From positions 77,693,343 to 77,757,342 of the forward strand of contig NC_035434.2 of assembly GCF_002127325.2 (NCBI RefSeq): a stretch of 64,000 nt of DNA, written 5' to 3'. The translations under genes were made by a program, and so were the position numbers. Origin of the DNA: Helianthus annuus (Eukaryota; Streptophyta; Magnoliopsida; Asterales; Asteraceae). The notes beneath the pieces are model-generated. The model was not told the origin of the DNA. It saw only the letters and a list, made by a program, of their open reading frames with translations, and did not search any database. Of the stretch, positions 45,764-59,234 are shown one piece after another (the first letter of the stretch is position 1; each line of letters opens with the position of its first letter).

Positions 45764-48700
45764 GGAGCTTCTGCATGCTTAGATAGTCTTTGGTATGTAG
45801 ATAGTGGAGGCTCCAGGCACATGACGGGATGCAAAGCCCTACTCAAAGATTTCAAAATTCATGGAGGGGGTGATATATCCTTTGGGAATAATAGTAAAGG
45901 GTAAGTTCTGGGGTCTGGTACAGTTCAGTCTGGAAATATAAAATTTAAAAATGTCAATCTAATAGACAATCTGATATTCAATCTCCTAAGTGTCTCACAA
46001 ATGAGTGACAAGGGGTATGGGACATTCTTCACAAAGGAGTGTTGTAAGATTGTTGGACCAGAAATGGTTGAAAAGATTGAAGCAATAATAAAATCAGGAA
46101 AAACAAAACTTGTTGCTCAAAGAAGTGGCAATGTTTATGTTATTGATATGTCAAAAGAGTGTCCCAGAACTGATGCTTGTCTGTTCTCAGCTGCCTCTAA
46201 CAAAGAGACAGAGCTTTGGCACAAAAGACTGGGGCACACAAATTTCAAGACAATCAATGAAATTTCAAAAAATGGCTTAGTGAGAGGCTTACCACAAAAA
46301 ATGTTTTCATGTCCTGAGCATTGTGTTTCCTGTTTAAAAGGAAAACAGCATAAAAACTCTTTCAAGCCCATTGAAGAGTCCAAAACAACCCAGTGTTCGC
46401 AAATGCTGCACATGGATTTGTTTGGCCCAGTGCAAGTCATGAGTCTCAAAAAGAAGAGATATTGTTTGGTTATTGTTGATGACTTCTCTAGGTTTACATG
46501 GACCTTCTTTTTACACTCAAAAGATGAGACTGCAGGCATTTTGCAAGACTTTGTGACACATGTTGAAAAGCAATTTGACCTTCCAGTGAAAGTCTTCAGG
46601 AGTGATAATGACACAGAATTCAAAAATAAGGAGTTGGGTGCCTTCTGTGTGAAGAAAGGGATTGTAAGGCAGTACAGCATCCCTAGAACACCAGAGCAAA
46701 ATGGGGTTGTTGAAAGGAAGAACAGAACATTGATTGAGGCTGCCAGAACCATGCTTGGAGATTAAGGTTTGCCATTAACTTTTTGGGCAGAGGCAGTAAA
46801 CACTACTTGCTATGTCCAAAATAGAGTTTTAATCAACCCCAGGCACAAAAAGACTGCTTATGAAATTCTGTATAAAATAAAGCCATTAATCTCATATTTC
46901 AAAGTTTTTGGTTGCCCATGTTTCATTCTAAACTTAAAAGATTCTATTTCAAAGTTTGTAACCAAAATTGATATGGGATATCACCTGGGATACTCAACCA
47001 CTGCTAAGGCCTACAAAGTGTTCAACACAAGGACCAAAGCAGTGGAAGAGACTTTGAATGTAAAGTTCAATGAACTTTCATCAATGAAAATCCCTGCAAA
47101 TCCTACAGAATTGTTTGATCTTGAAAAATTCACTTTTGAAAATACTGTTGTCAAGACTAATAGTGCAGGTCCATCAGAAAATTCATCACCAGGCTATGGG
47201 TATGAGATCATCATTCCTCAACAAAAGTCTGCCACAATGGGAAGAGCAGCAGATGTCCAAAACAGCTGTCAAAGCTCAACCACTACTATCTCAACAGTTG
47301 TTGACCAAAGTAGCCCATCAACCACTGCTTCCACATCATCAAACACTGCTGATAAAAATCCTCAGACAGTGGATCAAAGTCAGCATTTGTCCACACCTTT
47401 ACCCCCTATGCCACCACCTTTTGAAGCCACTGTTGGGTCATCAAAGTCACCAGCAGTGGTTAGCTCAGATGATACACATTTGCAGCCCATACCACTCAAT
47501 GCCATTGTTCCATACACAGGGGAGTTAATCTTCCTAAAATCTCATCCACCAGATCAAATCATTGGCAACATCAATGAAGGGGTGCTCACAAGAAGGCAGT
47601 CCCAAAACATTTGTCTTTTTGCTGGTTTTCTATCACTCCATTAGCCAGTCAAGTACCAAGAGGCATTGAAAGACAACAGCTGGGTAGAAGCCATGCAAGA
47701 GGAGCTCCAACAGTTCAGAAGATAACAAGTCTGGCACAAAATGGGTGTAAATCCTATTGGCACAAAATGGGTCTTCAAAAATAAAACTGATGAACGGGGT
47801 ATTGTTGTCAAGAATAAAGCCAGGCTTGTGGTTCAAGGTTTCAGACAAGAGGAGGGCATTGACTATGATGAAACCTTTGCCCCTGTAGCAAGACTTGAAG
47901 CTATCAGACTCTTTCTGGCCTTTGCTGTCAACCACAACATCAAGGTGTATCAAATGGATATCAAATGTGCATTCCTCTATGGTAAGATTCAAGAGGAGGT
48001 TTATGTTTGTCAACCTCCAGGTTTTGAGGATCCATTTAATCCAAATCATGTCTACAAGCTGAATAAAGCTTTGTATGGCCTGAAACAAGCACCAAGGGCC
48101 TGGTATGAAACTCTTTCCACCTTTCTACTTTCTATTGGTTTCACCAGAGGCAGAATTGATAAAACACTGTTTTTAAAATGGAGAGGGAAGGATTTGATGA
48201 TTGTCCAAATTTATGTGGATGACATCATTTTTGGAAGCACATGTAATAAAATGTGTGAAGAGTTCAGGCAACTCATGACAGCTGAGTTTGAAATGAGTGC
48301 AATGGGTGAACTCCAATGTTTTCTTGGTCTCCAAGTAAGGTGGCTGCAAAATGGCACTTTCATCCATCAAGGAAAATATGCCAAAGAACTTTTAAATAAA
48401 TTTTATATGGTTGACTGTAAGCCATGTAGTACACCCATTGCAACCAATAAACTGGTCATGTCTGATGAAAAGGATTATTTCGTTGATCAGACCTTATATA
48501 GAAGCATGATTGGGTCTTTATTGTACCTAACTGCATCTAGACCAGATATCATGTTTGCAACATGTGTGTGTGCAAGATCCCAGTCAGCCCCTAGAAAGTC
48601 AAACCTTATTGCTGTAAAAAGGATATTCAGATATCTAAAAGGTGCTCCCACACTTGGTATCTGGTATCCAGCTGATGGTAAAATTGAGCTTTTAGGTTTC

Positions 48701-49157
48701 TCAGATAGTGACTTTGCTGGATGTGACAAGACAAGGAAGTCCACTTCAGGAGGGTGCCAATTCCTAGGCAATTGTTTAGTGTCTTGGCAAAGCAAAAAGC
48801 AAGCAGCTGTTTCCACATCCGCTGCTGAGGCAGAATACATAGCTGCTGCAAGCTGTACAGCCCAACTGCTGTGGCTTCAAAATCAGTTGCTGGATTTTGG
48901 TATCACTGCCTTGAAGACCCCACTCATGTTGGATAGCCAGGCAGCAAAAAATATCATCAAAAATCCAGTTTCTCATTCAACCACCAAACACATCGACATC
49001 AGACATCACTTTGTGAGGGATTGCTATGAAAAAAGGTTTGATTTCTCTGCATCATGTTCCAACTAAGGATCAGCTGGCAGATGTGCTAACCAAAGCATTA
49101 GACACATCCACCTTTGAAAGCTTGATCTCTAGGATTGGCATGCTAAACATGGAATAA
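45764..49157 (+). pseudogene. Element C pol: protease, integrase, RT, RNase H
   Basis: All in one frame until near the end. Protease DSGGSRHMTG (45800). Integrase zinc finger (LWHKRLGHTN ... CVSCLKGKQ) and core (HMDLFGP; RSDNDTEF; GVVERKNR, triad present). Copia RT (GTKWVFKNK, QMDIKCAFLYG, KALYGLKQAPRAWY, YVDDIIFGS). RNase H (SDSDFAGCDKTRKSTSGG; SAAEAEYIAA). In-frame stops at about 45902, 46763, 47642 and 47723, and a one-base shift in an A-run near 49030, after which the normal end (ADVLTKALD ... MLNME) reads to 49157. All domains are recognisable but the product would be truncated. Confidence 0.9.
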
Positions 49158-49584
49158 CAGTCAAAATCCTGTTTTTCTATGAATAAAAGCATTAAAATGT
49201 TTTAAGAAAATCAAAAATCCATCCTTAAAAATAGCTAAAAATGAATTTTTCACTAAAATCCTAAAAAGTCTGCCATAACCACTGATGGGTTCAAAAGTCT
49301 GCTCTACTTTAAAAGTCTGTCCACTGCTGAAAATCATCCCCTGTTCTCATTTTCCTCTGATAAGCACTGATGTTCAAAATCAGTGTTGTATCCACTGATA
49401 TGCTATCCACTGATAGTGAAAATCATCCACTGCCTCCATTACCATTGCAACCATTGTCTTCACCAGTAATTTTCATAAAAGTACTGTCCTTCACTTCATC
49501 AGGGGATGGTACGTGGACTGTACATAGTGGTCAGACCTTTTGTAACCGCTGCCACGTTAGCATTCACTTTTTCCTCTATAAAAC
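49158..49584 (+). other. Element C spacer between pol and extra ORF
   Basis: This has no coding potential. CCACTGATG, CCACTGCTG and GCACTGATG words recur six to eight times between 49275 and 49440; the CTGCTGA/CACTG words are also common in the LTR. A TATA-like CCTCTATAAAA lies at 49572-49582, eleven to two bases before the B2 insertion point, and the extra ORF starts about 130 bases beyond B2, so this may be its promoter. The layout is motif array, TATA, ORF. Confidence 0.55.
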
Positions 49585-50344
49585 TGTCACACCCCCAAAA
49601 TCCACCTGCGGAGTATCACCGCTTAGGGGCGTGACTGACCAGGATCAAGCCATCAATCATATTGAACATAGCATAACATAAATAAAGTAGTTCGTAAAAC
49701 CTCATTCAATACAATTGATGTTTCAAAACAATCATAGTATCAGTAGCGGAAGCATAAGTAAATAACCCAAGTAAACCATAAGTTCAATTATTCGAAATGT
49801 TTAAACATAGCGTTCATAATCCACTGCCCACAACGTCCCGCTCCTCCAGTGCAAGCTCCATTATGTACCTAAGGTCCTGCAAGGCATGCAGCAGATAATC
49901 AACAAACTAGTTGAGCGAGTTCACAGTTTAAAGTGCAATATCATATAGTGTGAGTAATGGTTTAATCGTTACGTTCCATATGATTAGTTCCATCGCGGCC
50001 TCCCAGGCAGGTGTGCGAAGATTAGGTTCGAATAGTTCGCGACCATAGTCTTTACCGACCAGGGTGTGTGCGAAGGCGGTTAGTCAATTCGCGACCATAG
50101 TCTTTACCGACCAGGGTGTGTGCGAAGGCAGTGGAGTAGTTTGTTCGCGACCATAGTCTTTACCGACCAGGGTGTGTGCGAAGGCAGTTCGTAAGCATCA
50201 ACAGTTTAATCGTTCGTTATAATATCAAAGTATGCACAAGTAATCATCCAACCCATTCCCACCCTGGGAACCCATGCCTTGGCTCGTGTGAACTCACCTT
50301 GGTTTGCTCGGTATGCTAGGTTATGCACTCACAAGTGATTAATC

Positions 50345-51250
50345 ACGTCCTATTGTATGCACGTATAACAAATCAGTTCATGTTCACAATGATACGCATG
50401 CAATTTAATGTTCACATAACAGTCAGTTTGCATATCGGCACATCACGTATCATTTCGCATTTAATCATTAACTATCATTCAATTCACATTTACCCATCCT
50501 TCGATATATTGCTCATCCTTCGGTCTAACAATTATCACAACCATCACAAATATGTTTCGACACATCTATCGATACACAGTTAGCATCTTACGATTCATGG
50601 TTATCTTTCGACACATCAGCTATGTTTCGACATAGTTATCCTTCGGCACACAGATTATGTTTCGGTCAACACACTATCTTTCGGTCAAAGCTATCCTTCG
50701 GTCAACACTACTATGGTTCGGTCAATGCTATCCTTCGGTCAACACCTATGTTTCGAAGGACAGGTATCTTTCGGTCACAGCTATGTTTCGATTACTAATA
50801 TCTTTCGATGAACATCAGTTACGGAATGTCAGTTACGTTTTTCTCAAAGTTTCCAAGTTTTTCCTAACTGATTATCAATTAACACCAATTTCACAAATCA
50901 ATTAGCATCAACAAGATCAAACAAGCATGATTCCCATGTTTATCAAGAACCCTAATCTGAATAACAAAATCATTCAAACTATCCGATTTACACATAGGTG
51001 CCGATTACATAAACATGTCCGATTACAATATGATCAATTCGATTAACCTACATCCGATTAACATACATATTCCGGTTAACACGCAAACGACATATTGCAA
51101 TACCAACATACATATCCGGTTATCATGGCCAATCCACAAGACATCATCATTGAACATCATCAAAACAGATCCGATTAACATACTAACAATATATTGCAAG
51201 ACAATTTATAAATCATGAAATCAAAGCATCATAAACAACATCACACTAAC
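50345..51250 (-). repeat. About 0.9-kb LTR segment present in B2 but absent from B1
   Basis: In B1 the phrase GATTTCCGG (25588) runs directly into ACGTGAATGAATTACTTGTGAG. In B2 the matching phrases are separated by this segment. It holds at least 15 copies of TAT(C/G)(C/T)TTCG(G/A)-type words spaced about 20 bases apart (50495-50820), then CCGATTA/TCCGGTTA words (50980-51180). The second copy is at 57675-58580. Confidence 0.75.
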
Positions 51251-51416
51251 CGGAAATCTGGATTACGGTATGGAATCCTTCGAACAGAGAGTAGGTTTGC
51301 TATATGCCGTCACACACACACAATAGCACTAGGGTTTTGAAAAATAACTGCCGGTTTGCATGTATCACGTATATAAACGTATCACAGAAATGGGCCAAGC
51401 CCATTAGAAAACTGGG

Positions 51417-51535
51417 CCGAAAGATGTCGAAGGATAGGGTCCTTGGTCGAAGGATATGTTTCGAGATCCTTCGAACCGAAAGCTGATCCTTCGAATCGAA
51501 GGATATCTTTCGTGGTCCTTCGAATCCTTCGAACA
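51417..51535 (-). promoter_or_regulatory. B2 U3: TTCGAAGGAT cluster upstream of TATA-like box
   Basis: ATCCTTCGAA, TCGAAGGATA and related words recur about ten times in 120 bases, in both orientations and partly overlapping as palindromes. The TATA-like TTTATATAC (minus strand) near 51367-51376 aligns with the TATATATAAGG of B1. The second copy is at 58747-58865. Confidence 0.65.
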
Positions 51536-51851
51536 GTATGCCATGTTTCGTGATCTAGACTAAGTGTATTAAATAACAATTCTAGACTAAGTGTAATAAA
51601 TAATAATTCCAATATTATCTTTTACAACCACAAGTAGTTACATGTATGCACAATGACAACACGTTTCATTAAAACACAACGCGTACAATTACAAATCCAA
51701 CAAGTCAACTACTAAACAGTCAAAGTCAACGCGCATTTAATGCGAAAGTGAAAGTCAGAAACTCGAGTTGTCACATTATCCCCAACTTAAAAGAAATTTC
51801 GTCCCGAAATTTGGTACGCACTCACTGAGGAAGCTAGGTAAGTTACATCGT

Positions 51852-54800
51852 TCACTGGTTTTCCTGGGGTGTCACATCATCCCCCCGTTGATTTGGAATT
51901 TCGTCCCGAAATTCAGTAGTAGTAGCTTCAGCCTCAGAAGTGGATGCATTGGTTTCGAATAACTGGGGATACTTTTCTTTCATCTGATCTTCGCGTTCCC
52001 AGGTATACTCTGGGCCACGCTGGGAGTTCCAACGAACTCGAACAAGAGGGATTCTCTTGTGTTTGAGGACCTTAACATCCCGGTCCGTGATTTCAACTGG
52101 TTCCTCGACGAACTGCAACCGCTCGTCGATAGTGAGTTCCTTAAAAGGAACTATAAGGGTCTCATCTGATAGGCATTTCTTCAGATTCGACACGTGAAAT
52201 ACATTGTGAACTGCACCGAGTTCAGCTGGTAGTTTTAATCTGTAGGCTACTTTACCAATCTTTTCTAAGATTTCGAATGGTCCGACGTACCGCGGATTCA
52301 GTTTGCCTCGTTTACCAAATCGAACCACACCCTTCCAGGGTGAAACTTTCAATAAAACCCGGTCCCCGACCTCAAATTCCAATGGTTTTCTACGCTTGTC
52401 CGCGTAGGCTTTCTGACGGTCGCGTGCTGCCGCCATGCGTTGCCGTATCTGTGCTATCTTTTCTGTGGCGTCCACTACAATGTCTGGACCCGTAATCTGA
52501 CTATCCCCCACCTCTGCCCAACAGAGAGGTGACCGGCATTTACGTCCGTACAATGCCTCGAATGGAGCGGCTTGAATGCTGGTATGATAGCTGTTATTGT
52601 ACGAGAACTCCACCAAAGGGAGGTGCTTTTCCCAGCCGTTGCCGAAATCGATAACACACGCTCGAAGCATGTCTTCTAGAGTTTGAATAGTTCGCTCAGA
52701 CTGCCCATCCGTCTGAGGATGATATGCTGTGCTCATGTCTAATCGTGAGCCGAAGGATTTGTGCATCGCTTGCCAAAGCTCTGACGTGAATCGTGCATCG
52801 CGATCCGAAATAATAGAGGTGGGCACTCCGTGCCTCGAAACAACTTCTTTCAAGTAAATGTCTGCTAGGGTAGAAAACTTATCCGTTTCTTTGATCGGCA
52901 GGAAGTGTGCAGACTTGGTGAGTCGATCAACTATGACCCATATTGTATCGTTTCCACGCTGAGATCTAGGTAGGCCTGTAACAAAATCCATGGAAATTTC
53001 TTCCCATTTCCATTGAGGTATCTTGGGCTGTTGAAGTAGGCCTGATGGTTTCTGATATTCAACCTTGACTCTCGCACAGGTTAAGCATTTGCCAACATAG
53101 GTGGCGATGTGGGCCTTCATACTAGGCCACCAATAAGTAGTACTGATGTCGTGGTACATTTTATCCGACCCTGGATGTACCGAATAGCGAGACTTGTGAG
53201 CTTCATCCATCACAAGCTCTCGTAAACCGCCATAAAGTGGGACCCAGATACGCCCCGTTACATAGTAGGCGCCGTCTTCCCTTTGTTCCATGCGTTGCCT
53301 TGAGCCGCGTAAGGCTTCAGCTTTAACGTTTTCGGGTTTCAGTGCTTCTAACTGAGCAGCTCGTATCTGTGCAGGAAGACTCGACTGAATAGTAAGCTGT
53401 AGCGCTCTCACGCGCTTAGGTAGAGTGTCTTTCCGACTGAGGGCATCAGCCACAACATTGGCCTTGCCTGGATGATACTTGATGGCGCATTCGTAGTCGT
53501 TCAGAAGTTCAACCCATCTCCGTTGACGCATATTCAAATCCTTTTGCTTAAGAATATGCTCGAGACTCCTGTGATCGGTGTAAATCGTGCACCTGGTACC
53601 GTACAGGTAGTGTCGCCATATCTTAAGCGCGAAAACAACAGCTCCCAGCTCTAAATCGTGCGTCGTATAATTCCGTTCATGAACCTTGAGTTGCCGAGAA
53701 GCGTAGGCTATCACTTTATCACGTTGCATCAACACACATCCAAGACCCTGGATGGATGCATCACAGTATACCACGAAGTCATCTGTGCCCTCTGGCAATG
53801 AAAGAATAGGTGCGCTGCAAAGCCTATCCTTTAAGTACTGAAAAGCGGTCTCTTGCGTATTACCCCATCTGTAAACGACACCTTTCTGTGTTAGCATAGT
53901 AAGTGGTTGCGCGATCTTTGAGAAGTCTTTAATAAATCGCCTGTAGTAGCCCGCCAAACCCAAGAATTGGCGTATTTCTGTCGGTGTACGCGGTGCTGGC
54001 CAGTTTCTGATCGAATCAACCTTGGATGGATCGACATGAATCCCATCCTTGTTCACCACATGACCTAAGAAGTGGACTTCACGAAGCCAGAAGTCGCATT
54101 TTGAAAACTTTGCGTACAGTTGCTCCTTTCGAAGAAGTTCCAAAATAAGACGTAAGTGCTGCTCGTGCTCCTCCTGACTCTTGGAGTAGATCAGAATGTC
54201 GTCGATGAAAACGATAACAAACTTGTCGAGATAGGGTTTGCACACCCTGTTCATAAGATCCATGAAGACTGCTGGCGCGTTCGTAAGCCCGAATGGCATG
54301 ACAAGAAACTCGTAATGACCGTAGCGAGTTCTGAAAGCGGTTTTGGAGACGTCCTCATCCCGGACTCTCAGCTGATGATACCCTGACCTTAAATCAATCT
54401 TGGAATAATAACACGACCCTTGCAACTGGTCGAATAGGTCATCTATGCGCGGAAGAGGATAACGGTTCTTCACCGTCACCTTATTGAGTTCACGGTAGTC
54501 GATGCACATCCTGAACGTACCGTCTTTCTTCTTTACAAATAACACTGGAGCTCCCCAAGGTGAAGAGCTTGGACGAATAAAGCCCTTTTCCAAGAGCTCT
54601 TGTAGTTGCTTCGACAGTTCTTCCAGTTCGGTTGGAGCTAAACGATACGGTGCGCGGGCTATTGGTGCTGCTCCAGGAGCTAACTCAATCTGAAACTCGA
54701 CTTGACGATGAGGAGGCAAACCAGGTAAATCTTCAGGAAACACTTGAGGAAAATCACGCACAACTGGTATATCCTCCAGCTTCTTTTCCTTTGCTGATGC

Positions 54801-56453
54801 GTCAGTGACAAGTGCCAAAATGGCAGTATGTCCCTTTCGTAAACATTTCTGCGCCTTTAAGTAAGAGATGATGCCAACCACAGCACCACTCTTGTCACCT
54901 TGTACTTCGAGAGGTTCCTGACTGGAGCGAGGAATACGAATAACTTTTTCTTTGCATAAGATCTCCGCATGATGTTGGGATAACCAATCCATACCAATGA
55001 CGACGTCGAAACTACCCAAAACTATGGGTATGAGATCAATCGAGAAAGTCTGACCCGCTAGAACAATACTACAACCCTTGACTACCTGAGCAGCCTCTAC
55101 ACTTTTACCATTGGCTAGTTCTACAACGTGTTTGGTGTCTAGAGGTGTTGGTGTACGTTTTAATAATTTACCCATTTTCAATGACATATAGCTTGTATCA
55201 GCACCCGAATCAAATAAGACAGTAACATAAATATCGTCAAGAAGAAACTTACCCATAACCACATTGGGATCATTCACTGCATCTCCTCGACCCAACACAA
55301 AAGCACGTCCACGAGCTTCATTGCCGTTGTTATTGTTGTTTCCCCCGTTGTTCTGATTATTGTTGTTATTCCCGTTGCCCTGGTTGTTGTTGTTATTGCG
55401 ATTCTGGTTCAACTGAGGACAATCGCGTTTGTAGTGACCTTCAGCCCCACACTGGAAACACCCCCGGTTTCCACGCTGTGGCTGCTGCTGCTGATTCTGT
55501 GGAGCTGGCGGTGGAAGTTGCTGGTGCTGGTTTGCTGGACGCGAGCTTCTACAATCTTTAGCCTCATGACCCGGCTTGTGACATCTTTGACATTGACTCC
55601 TGCGACATCTTCCACTGTGGTGTTTGTTGCACTTGTTACACCACGGGTGATTTCCCTTATAACCACTATGTCCCTGACTGCCCGATGATTGCTGACTCGG
55701 ACTCTGGTAATCGTTGGTGCGACGTTGCTGAGTTTGGGACTGAACAGACGCTGATCCCCTGCTGGAATCCCCGTCCCACTTTCTTTTATTCTCGCTGGGT
55801 GTGGCAGAAGTAGCAGCAGTTGGAGTGACTGAAGTAGCAGCTGTAGCAGTAGCGCCGACACGCTTTGGCAGTTTATTCTGATCCACTGCCTGATCAGTGA
55901 TGCGATGAGCGAGACGCTGTATTTCCTGGATATTGTTGAGGTTAGCCGAGGTAACGTGGCTCTGTATTTCCGGCACCAAACCCTTGAGATACAACTCAAT
56001 ACGCTTGTATGGAGGGTCCACCATAGTTGGACATAACACAGCCAACTCATTCGATCTCTTGGTGTAAGCTTCGATTTCCGAACCAACCATCTTCAAGTTA
56101 TACAACTCGTCCTCCAACTTGTGGATGTCTTCTCTAGTGCAGTATTCCCTCTTGATCAGTTCTTTGAATTCATTCCAGGGTGTGGCGTTAGCAGCTGCCA
56201 ACCCTAAAATCTGCACTTGTGCGTTCCACCAAGTGAGCGCAATCCCTTCAAGTGTGCCAGTGGCGAACTTCACCCTGCGAGCCTCAGGGCATTCACACAT
56301 TTCGAAAACCGACTCGAGCTTTTCAAACCAATGGAGGAGTCCAACTGCTCCTTCTGTGCCACTGAACGCACTAGGACGACAATCCATGAAATTCTTGAAG
56401 GTGCACCCAGGTTGTTGCTGAGCGGGTTGACCTATTGTGTACGAATAGGGCAA
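51852..56453 (-). CDS. B2 Gag-Pol polyprotein, intact
   Basis: 1533 residues, the same architecture as B1: gag, Cys/His cluster ([14 protein letters not shown]), CCHC knuckle ([14 protein letters not shown]), an Asn-rich linker a few residues longer than in B1, protease DSGAD, RT FIDDIL, RNase H, integrase with intact DDE ([23 protein letters not shown]), GPF motif and chromodomain-like tail. Differences from B1 are scattered substitutions, several in integrase (VKVEYQKP versus [17 protein letters not shown] versus FLAIKEKDK). Here the B2 forms look closer to the family norm shared with F (HFLPI). Confidence 0.95.
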   Translation of the reverse strand: MPYSYTIGQPAQQQPGCTFKNFMDCRPSAFSGTEGAVGLLHWFEKLESVFEMCECPEARRVKFATGTLEGIALTWWNAQVQILGLAAANATPWNEFKELIKREYCTREDIHKLEDELYNLKMVGSEIEAYTKRSNELAVLCPTMVDPPYKRIELYLKGLVPEIQSHVTSANLNNIQEIQRLAHRITDQAVDQNKLPKRVGATATAATSVTPTAATSATPSENKRKWDGDSSRGSASVQSQTQQRRTNDYQSPSQQSSGSQGHSGYKGNHPWCNKCNKHHSGRCRRSQCQRCHKPGHEAKDCRSSRPANQHQQLPPPAPQNQQQQPQRGNRGCFQCGAEGHYKRDCPQLNQNRNNNNNQGNGNNNNNQNNGGNNNNNGNEARGRAFVLGRGDAVNDPNVVMGKFLLDDIYVTVLFDSGADTSYMSLKMGKLLKRTPTPLDTKHVVELANGKSVEAAQVVKGCSIVLAGQTFSIDLIPIVLGSFDVVIGMDWLSQHHAEILCKEKVIRIPRSSQEPLEVQGDKSGAVVGIISYLKAQKCLRKGHTAILALVTDASAKEKKLEDIPVVRDFPQVFPEDLPGLPPHRQVEFQIELAPGAAPIARAPYRLAPTELEELSKQLQELLEKGFIRPSSSPWGAPVLFVKKKDGTFRMCIDYRELNKVTVKNRYPLPRIDDLFDQLQGSCYYSKIDLRSGYHQLRVRDEDVSKTAFRTRYGHYEFLVMPFGLTNAPAVFMDLMNRVCKPYLDKFVIVFIDDILIYSKSQEEHEQHLRLILELLRKEQLYAKFSKCDFWLREVHFLGHVVNKDGIHVDPSKVDSIRNWPAPRTPTEIRQFLGLAGYYRRFIKDFSKIAQPLTMLTQKGVVYRWGNTQETAFQYLKDRLCSAPILSLPEGTDDFVVYCDASIQGLGCVLMQRDKVIAYASRQLKVHERNYTTHDLELGAVVFALKIWRHYLYGTRCTIYTDHRSLEHILKQKDLNMRQRRWVELLNDYECAIKYHPGKANVVADALSRKDTLPKRVRALQLTIQSSLPAQIRAAQLEALKPENVKAEALRGSRQRMEQREDGAYYVTGRIWVPLYGGLRELVMDEAHKSRYSVHPGSDKMYHDISTTYWWPSMKAHIATYVGKCLTCARVKVEYQKPSGLLQQPKIPQWKWEEISMDFVTGLPRSQRGNDTIWVIVDRLTKSAHFLPIKETDKFSTLADIYLKEVVSRHGVPTSIISDRDARFTSELWQAMHKSFGSRLDMSTAYHPQTDGQSERTIQTLEDMLRACVIDFGNGWEKHLPLVEFSYNNSYHTSIQAAPFEALYGRKCRSPLCWAEVGDSQITGPDIVVDATEKIAQIRQRMAAARDRQKAYADKRRKPLEFEVGDRVLLKVSPWKGVVRFGKRGKLNPRYVGPFEILEKIGKVAYRLKLPAELGAVHNVFHVSNLKKCLSDETLIVPFKELTIDERLQFVEEPVEITDRDVKVLKHKRIPLVRVRWNSQRGPEYTWEREDQMKEKYPQLFETNASTSEAEATTTEFRDEIPNQRGDDVTPQENQ

Positions 56454-56515
56454 AGTTAAGTACGAGAATTAATGTAGGATCTAAAGATCCCAGTGTCTAC
56501 TGCAGGGTATACTAC
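56432..56515 (-). other. Putative 84-base intron in B2 gag
   Basis: GT at 56515 and AG at 56432 (minus strand), two bases shorter than in B1. It joins exon 1 (56516-56591, starting MAARITMTQ) in frame to the main ORF. Confidence 0.5.
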
Positions 56516-56591
56516 CTGCTTGGGCGGCTGCAACTGCCGCAGCAACGAGAGCCTCTAGCTGGGCTTGAGTCATGGTAATTCGTGCGGCCAT
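56516..56591 (-). CDS. Putative first coding exon of B2 gag
   Basis: The ATG is at 56591. The 25 codons plus one base read the same alanine-rich peptide as in B1 and end CAG|GTAGT. Conservation of both frame and splice-like ends in two copies supports the model. Confidence 0.55.
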
Positions 56592-56898
56592 TGATCTTCA
56601 CATCAAAGGCAACATAAGTGAGAAAGGTTCGCGAATAGTGCGATGACAGAAGAGTGTAAGCACATAAGTATTCTCATGCAATGACAAGTTGTGAGCAAGG
56701 TAATGTAAGCATACTACGAGCAAAGTTCTATGCAAATTCTAGCATGTAGGCAATAAACATAAACCTTATTACCTAAGAAGTTGAGTCTTGCACGTGGAGC
56801 GAAGCGTCGTTGTGGATCGTTGAGAGCACTGTTCTGGTTATAGTCTGGTTTTAATAAAAACGTTTTTCCATATTAAAACCAAGTTCTCTATAACCAAT

Positions 56899-56911
56899 GG
56901 CTCTGATACCA
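56899..56911 (-). other. Primer-binding site, initiator tRNA-Met (B2)
   Basis: GGCTCTGATACCA on the plus strand, three bases from the 5' LTR at 56915. Confidence 0.9.
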
Positions 56912-56914
56912 ATC

Positions 56915-59105
56915 TGTCACACCCCCAAAATCCACCTGCGGAGTATCACCGCTTAGGGGCGTGACTGACCAGGATCAAGCCATCAATCATATTGAACATA
57001 GCATAACATAAATAAAGTAGTTCGTAAAACCTCATTCAATACAATTGATGTTTCAAAACAATCATAGTATCAGTAGCGGAAGCATAAGTAAATAACCCAA
57101 GTAAACCATAAGTTCAATTATTCGAAATGTTTAAACATAGCGTTCATAATCCACTGCCCACAACGTCCCGCTCCTCCAGTGCAAGCTCCATTATGTACCT
57201 AAGGTCCTGCAAGGCATGCAGCAGATAATCAACAAACTAGTTGAGCGAGTTCACAGTTTAAAGTGCAATATCATATAGTGTGAGTAATGGTTTAATCGTT
57301 ACGTTCCATATGATTAGTTCCATCGCGGCCTCCCAGGCAGGTGTGCGAAGATTAGGTTCGAATAGTTCGCGACCATAGTCTTTACCGACCAGGGTGTGTG
57401 CGAAGGCGGTTAGTCAATTCGCGACCATAGTCTTTACCGACCAGGGTGTGTGCGAAGGCAGTGGAGTAGTTTGTTCGCGACCATAGTCTTTACCGACCAG
57501 GGTGTGTGCGAAGGCAGTTCGTAAGCATCAACAGTTTAATCGTTCGTTATAATATCAAAGTATGCACAAGTAATCATCCAACCCATTCCCACCCTGGGAA
57601 CCCATGCCTTGGCTCGTGTGAACTCACCTTGGTTTGCTCGGTATGCTAGGTTATGCACTCACAAGTGATTAATCACGTCCTATTGTATGCACGTATAACA
57701 AATCAGTTCATGTTCACAATGATACGCATGCAATTTAATGTTCACATAACAGTCAGTTTGCATATCGGCACATCACGTATCATTTCGCATTTAATCATTA
57801 ACTATCATTCGATTCACATTTACCCATCCTTCGATATATTGCTCATCCTTCGGTCTAACAATTATCACAACCATCACAAATATGTTTCGACACATCTATC
57901 GATACACAGTTAGCATCTTACGATTCATGGTTATCTTTCGACACATCAGCTATGTTTCGACATAGTTATCCTTCGGCACACAGATTATGTTTCGGTCAAC
58001 ACACTATCTTTCGGTCAAAGCTATCCTTCGGTCAACACTACTATGGTTCGGTCAATGCTATCCTTCGGTCAACACCTATGTTTCGAAGGACAGGTATCTT
58101 TCGGTCACAGCTATGTTTCGATTACTAATATCTTTCGATGAACATCAGTTACGGAATGTCAGTTACGTTTTTCTCAAAGTTTCCAAGTTTTTCCTAACTG
58201 ATTATCAATTAACACCAATTTCACAAATCAATTAGCATCAACAAGATCAAACAAGCATGATTCCCATGTTTATCAAGAACCCTAATCTGAATAACAAAAT
58301 CATTCAAACTATCCGATTTACACATAGGTGCCGATTACATAAACATGTCCGATTACAATATGATCAATTCGATTAACCTACATCCGATTAACATACATAT
58401 TCCGGTTAACACGCAAACGACATATTGCAATACCAACATACATATCCGGTTATCATGGCCAATCCACAAGACATCATCATTGAACATCATCAAAACAGAT
58501 CCGATTAACATACTAACAATATATTGCAAGACAATTTATAAATCATGAAATCAAAGCATCATAAACAACATCACACTAACCGGAAATCTGGATTACGGTA
58601 TGGAATCCTTCGAACAGAGAGTAGGTTTGCTATATGCCGTCACACACACACAATAGCACTAGGGTTTTGAAAAATAACTGCCGGTTTGCATGTATCACGT
58701 ATATAAACGTATCACAGAAATGGGCCAAGCCCATTAGAAAACTGGGCCGAAAGATGTCGAAGGATAGGGTCCTTGGTCGAAGGATATGTTTCGAGATCCT
58801 TCGAACCGAAAGCTGATCCTTCGAATCGAAGGATATCTTTCGTGGTCCTTCGAATCCTTCGAACAGTATGCCATGTTTCGTGATCTAGACTAAGTGTATT
58901 AAATAACAATTCTAGACTAAGTGTAATAAATAATAATTCCAATATTATCTTTTACAACCACAAGTAGTTACATGTATGCACAATGACAACACGTTTCATT
59001 AAAACACAACGCGTACAATTACAAATCCAACAAGTCAACTACTAAACAGTCAAAGTCAACGCGCATTTAATGCGAAAGTGAAAGTCAGAAACTCGAGTTG
59101 TCACA
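56915..59105 (-). repeat. 5' LTR of B2
   Basis: 2191 bp, colinear with 49585-51775. The small frames at 57653-57913, 57987-58235 and 58345-58548 repeat those of the other LTR and are not genes. Confidence 0.9.
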
Positions 59106-59234
59106 AAAACCCCCCTTCAAAATCCCAAACAGGGTCTTACTGTCGAATTGAATTCTCAAAAATTCTCTTCTCAAAGCAGTTTCTTCACATTTCATCCAAT
59201 TCCTTCACAAATTTCTTCGATCGTCCTCTTCAAA

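Larger units (their letters stand above)
49585..51775 (-). repeat. 3' LTR of B2
   Basis: Plus strand TGTCACACCCCC...GAGTTGTCACA. It contains three copies of a 42-base module (50036-50077, 50088-50129, 50144-50185), a TATCCTTCGG/TATGTTTCGA array (50495-50820), a TATA-like box near 51369 and the upstream TTCGAAGGAT cluster (51417-51535). Partner at +7330. Confidence 0.9.
49585..59105 (-). mobile_element. Element B2: intact Tekay-type chromovirus, sister of B1
   Basis: LTRs 49585-51775 and 56915-59105 (2191 bp each; one substitution noticed, 50481 A versus 57811 G). Perfect AAAAC duplication (49580-49584 and 59106-59110). PBS 56899-56911, purine tract CTTTTAAGTTGGGGATAA next to the 3' LTR (complement of 51776-51793). 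Gag-Pol is 1533 codons without a stop. It is inserted just upstream of the extra ORF of C. The coding part is nearly the same as in B1, but the LTR is about 945 bp longer. Confidence 0.95.

Noticed and set aside
50323..51218. Three small frames repeated in both LTRs of B2 as accessory genes
   Set aside because: They are present only because of the LTR duplication, lie in motif arrays, and have low-complexity composition.
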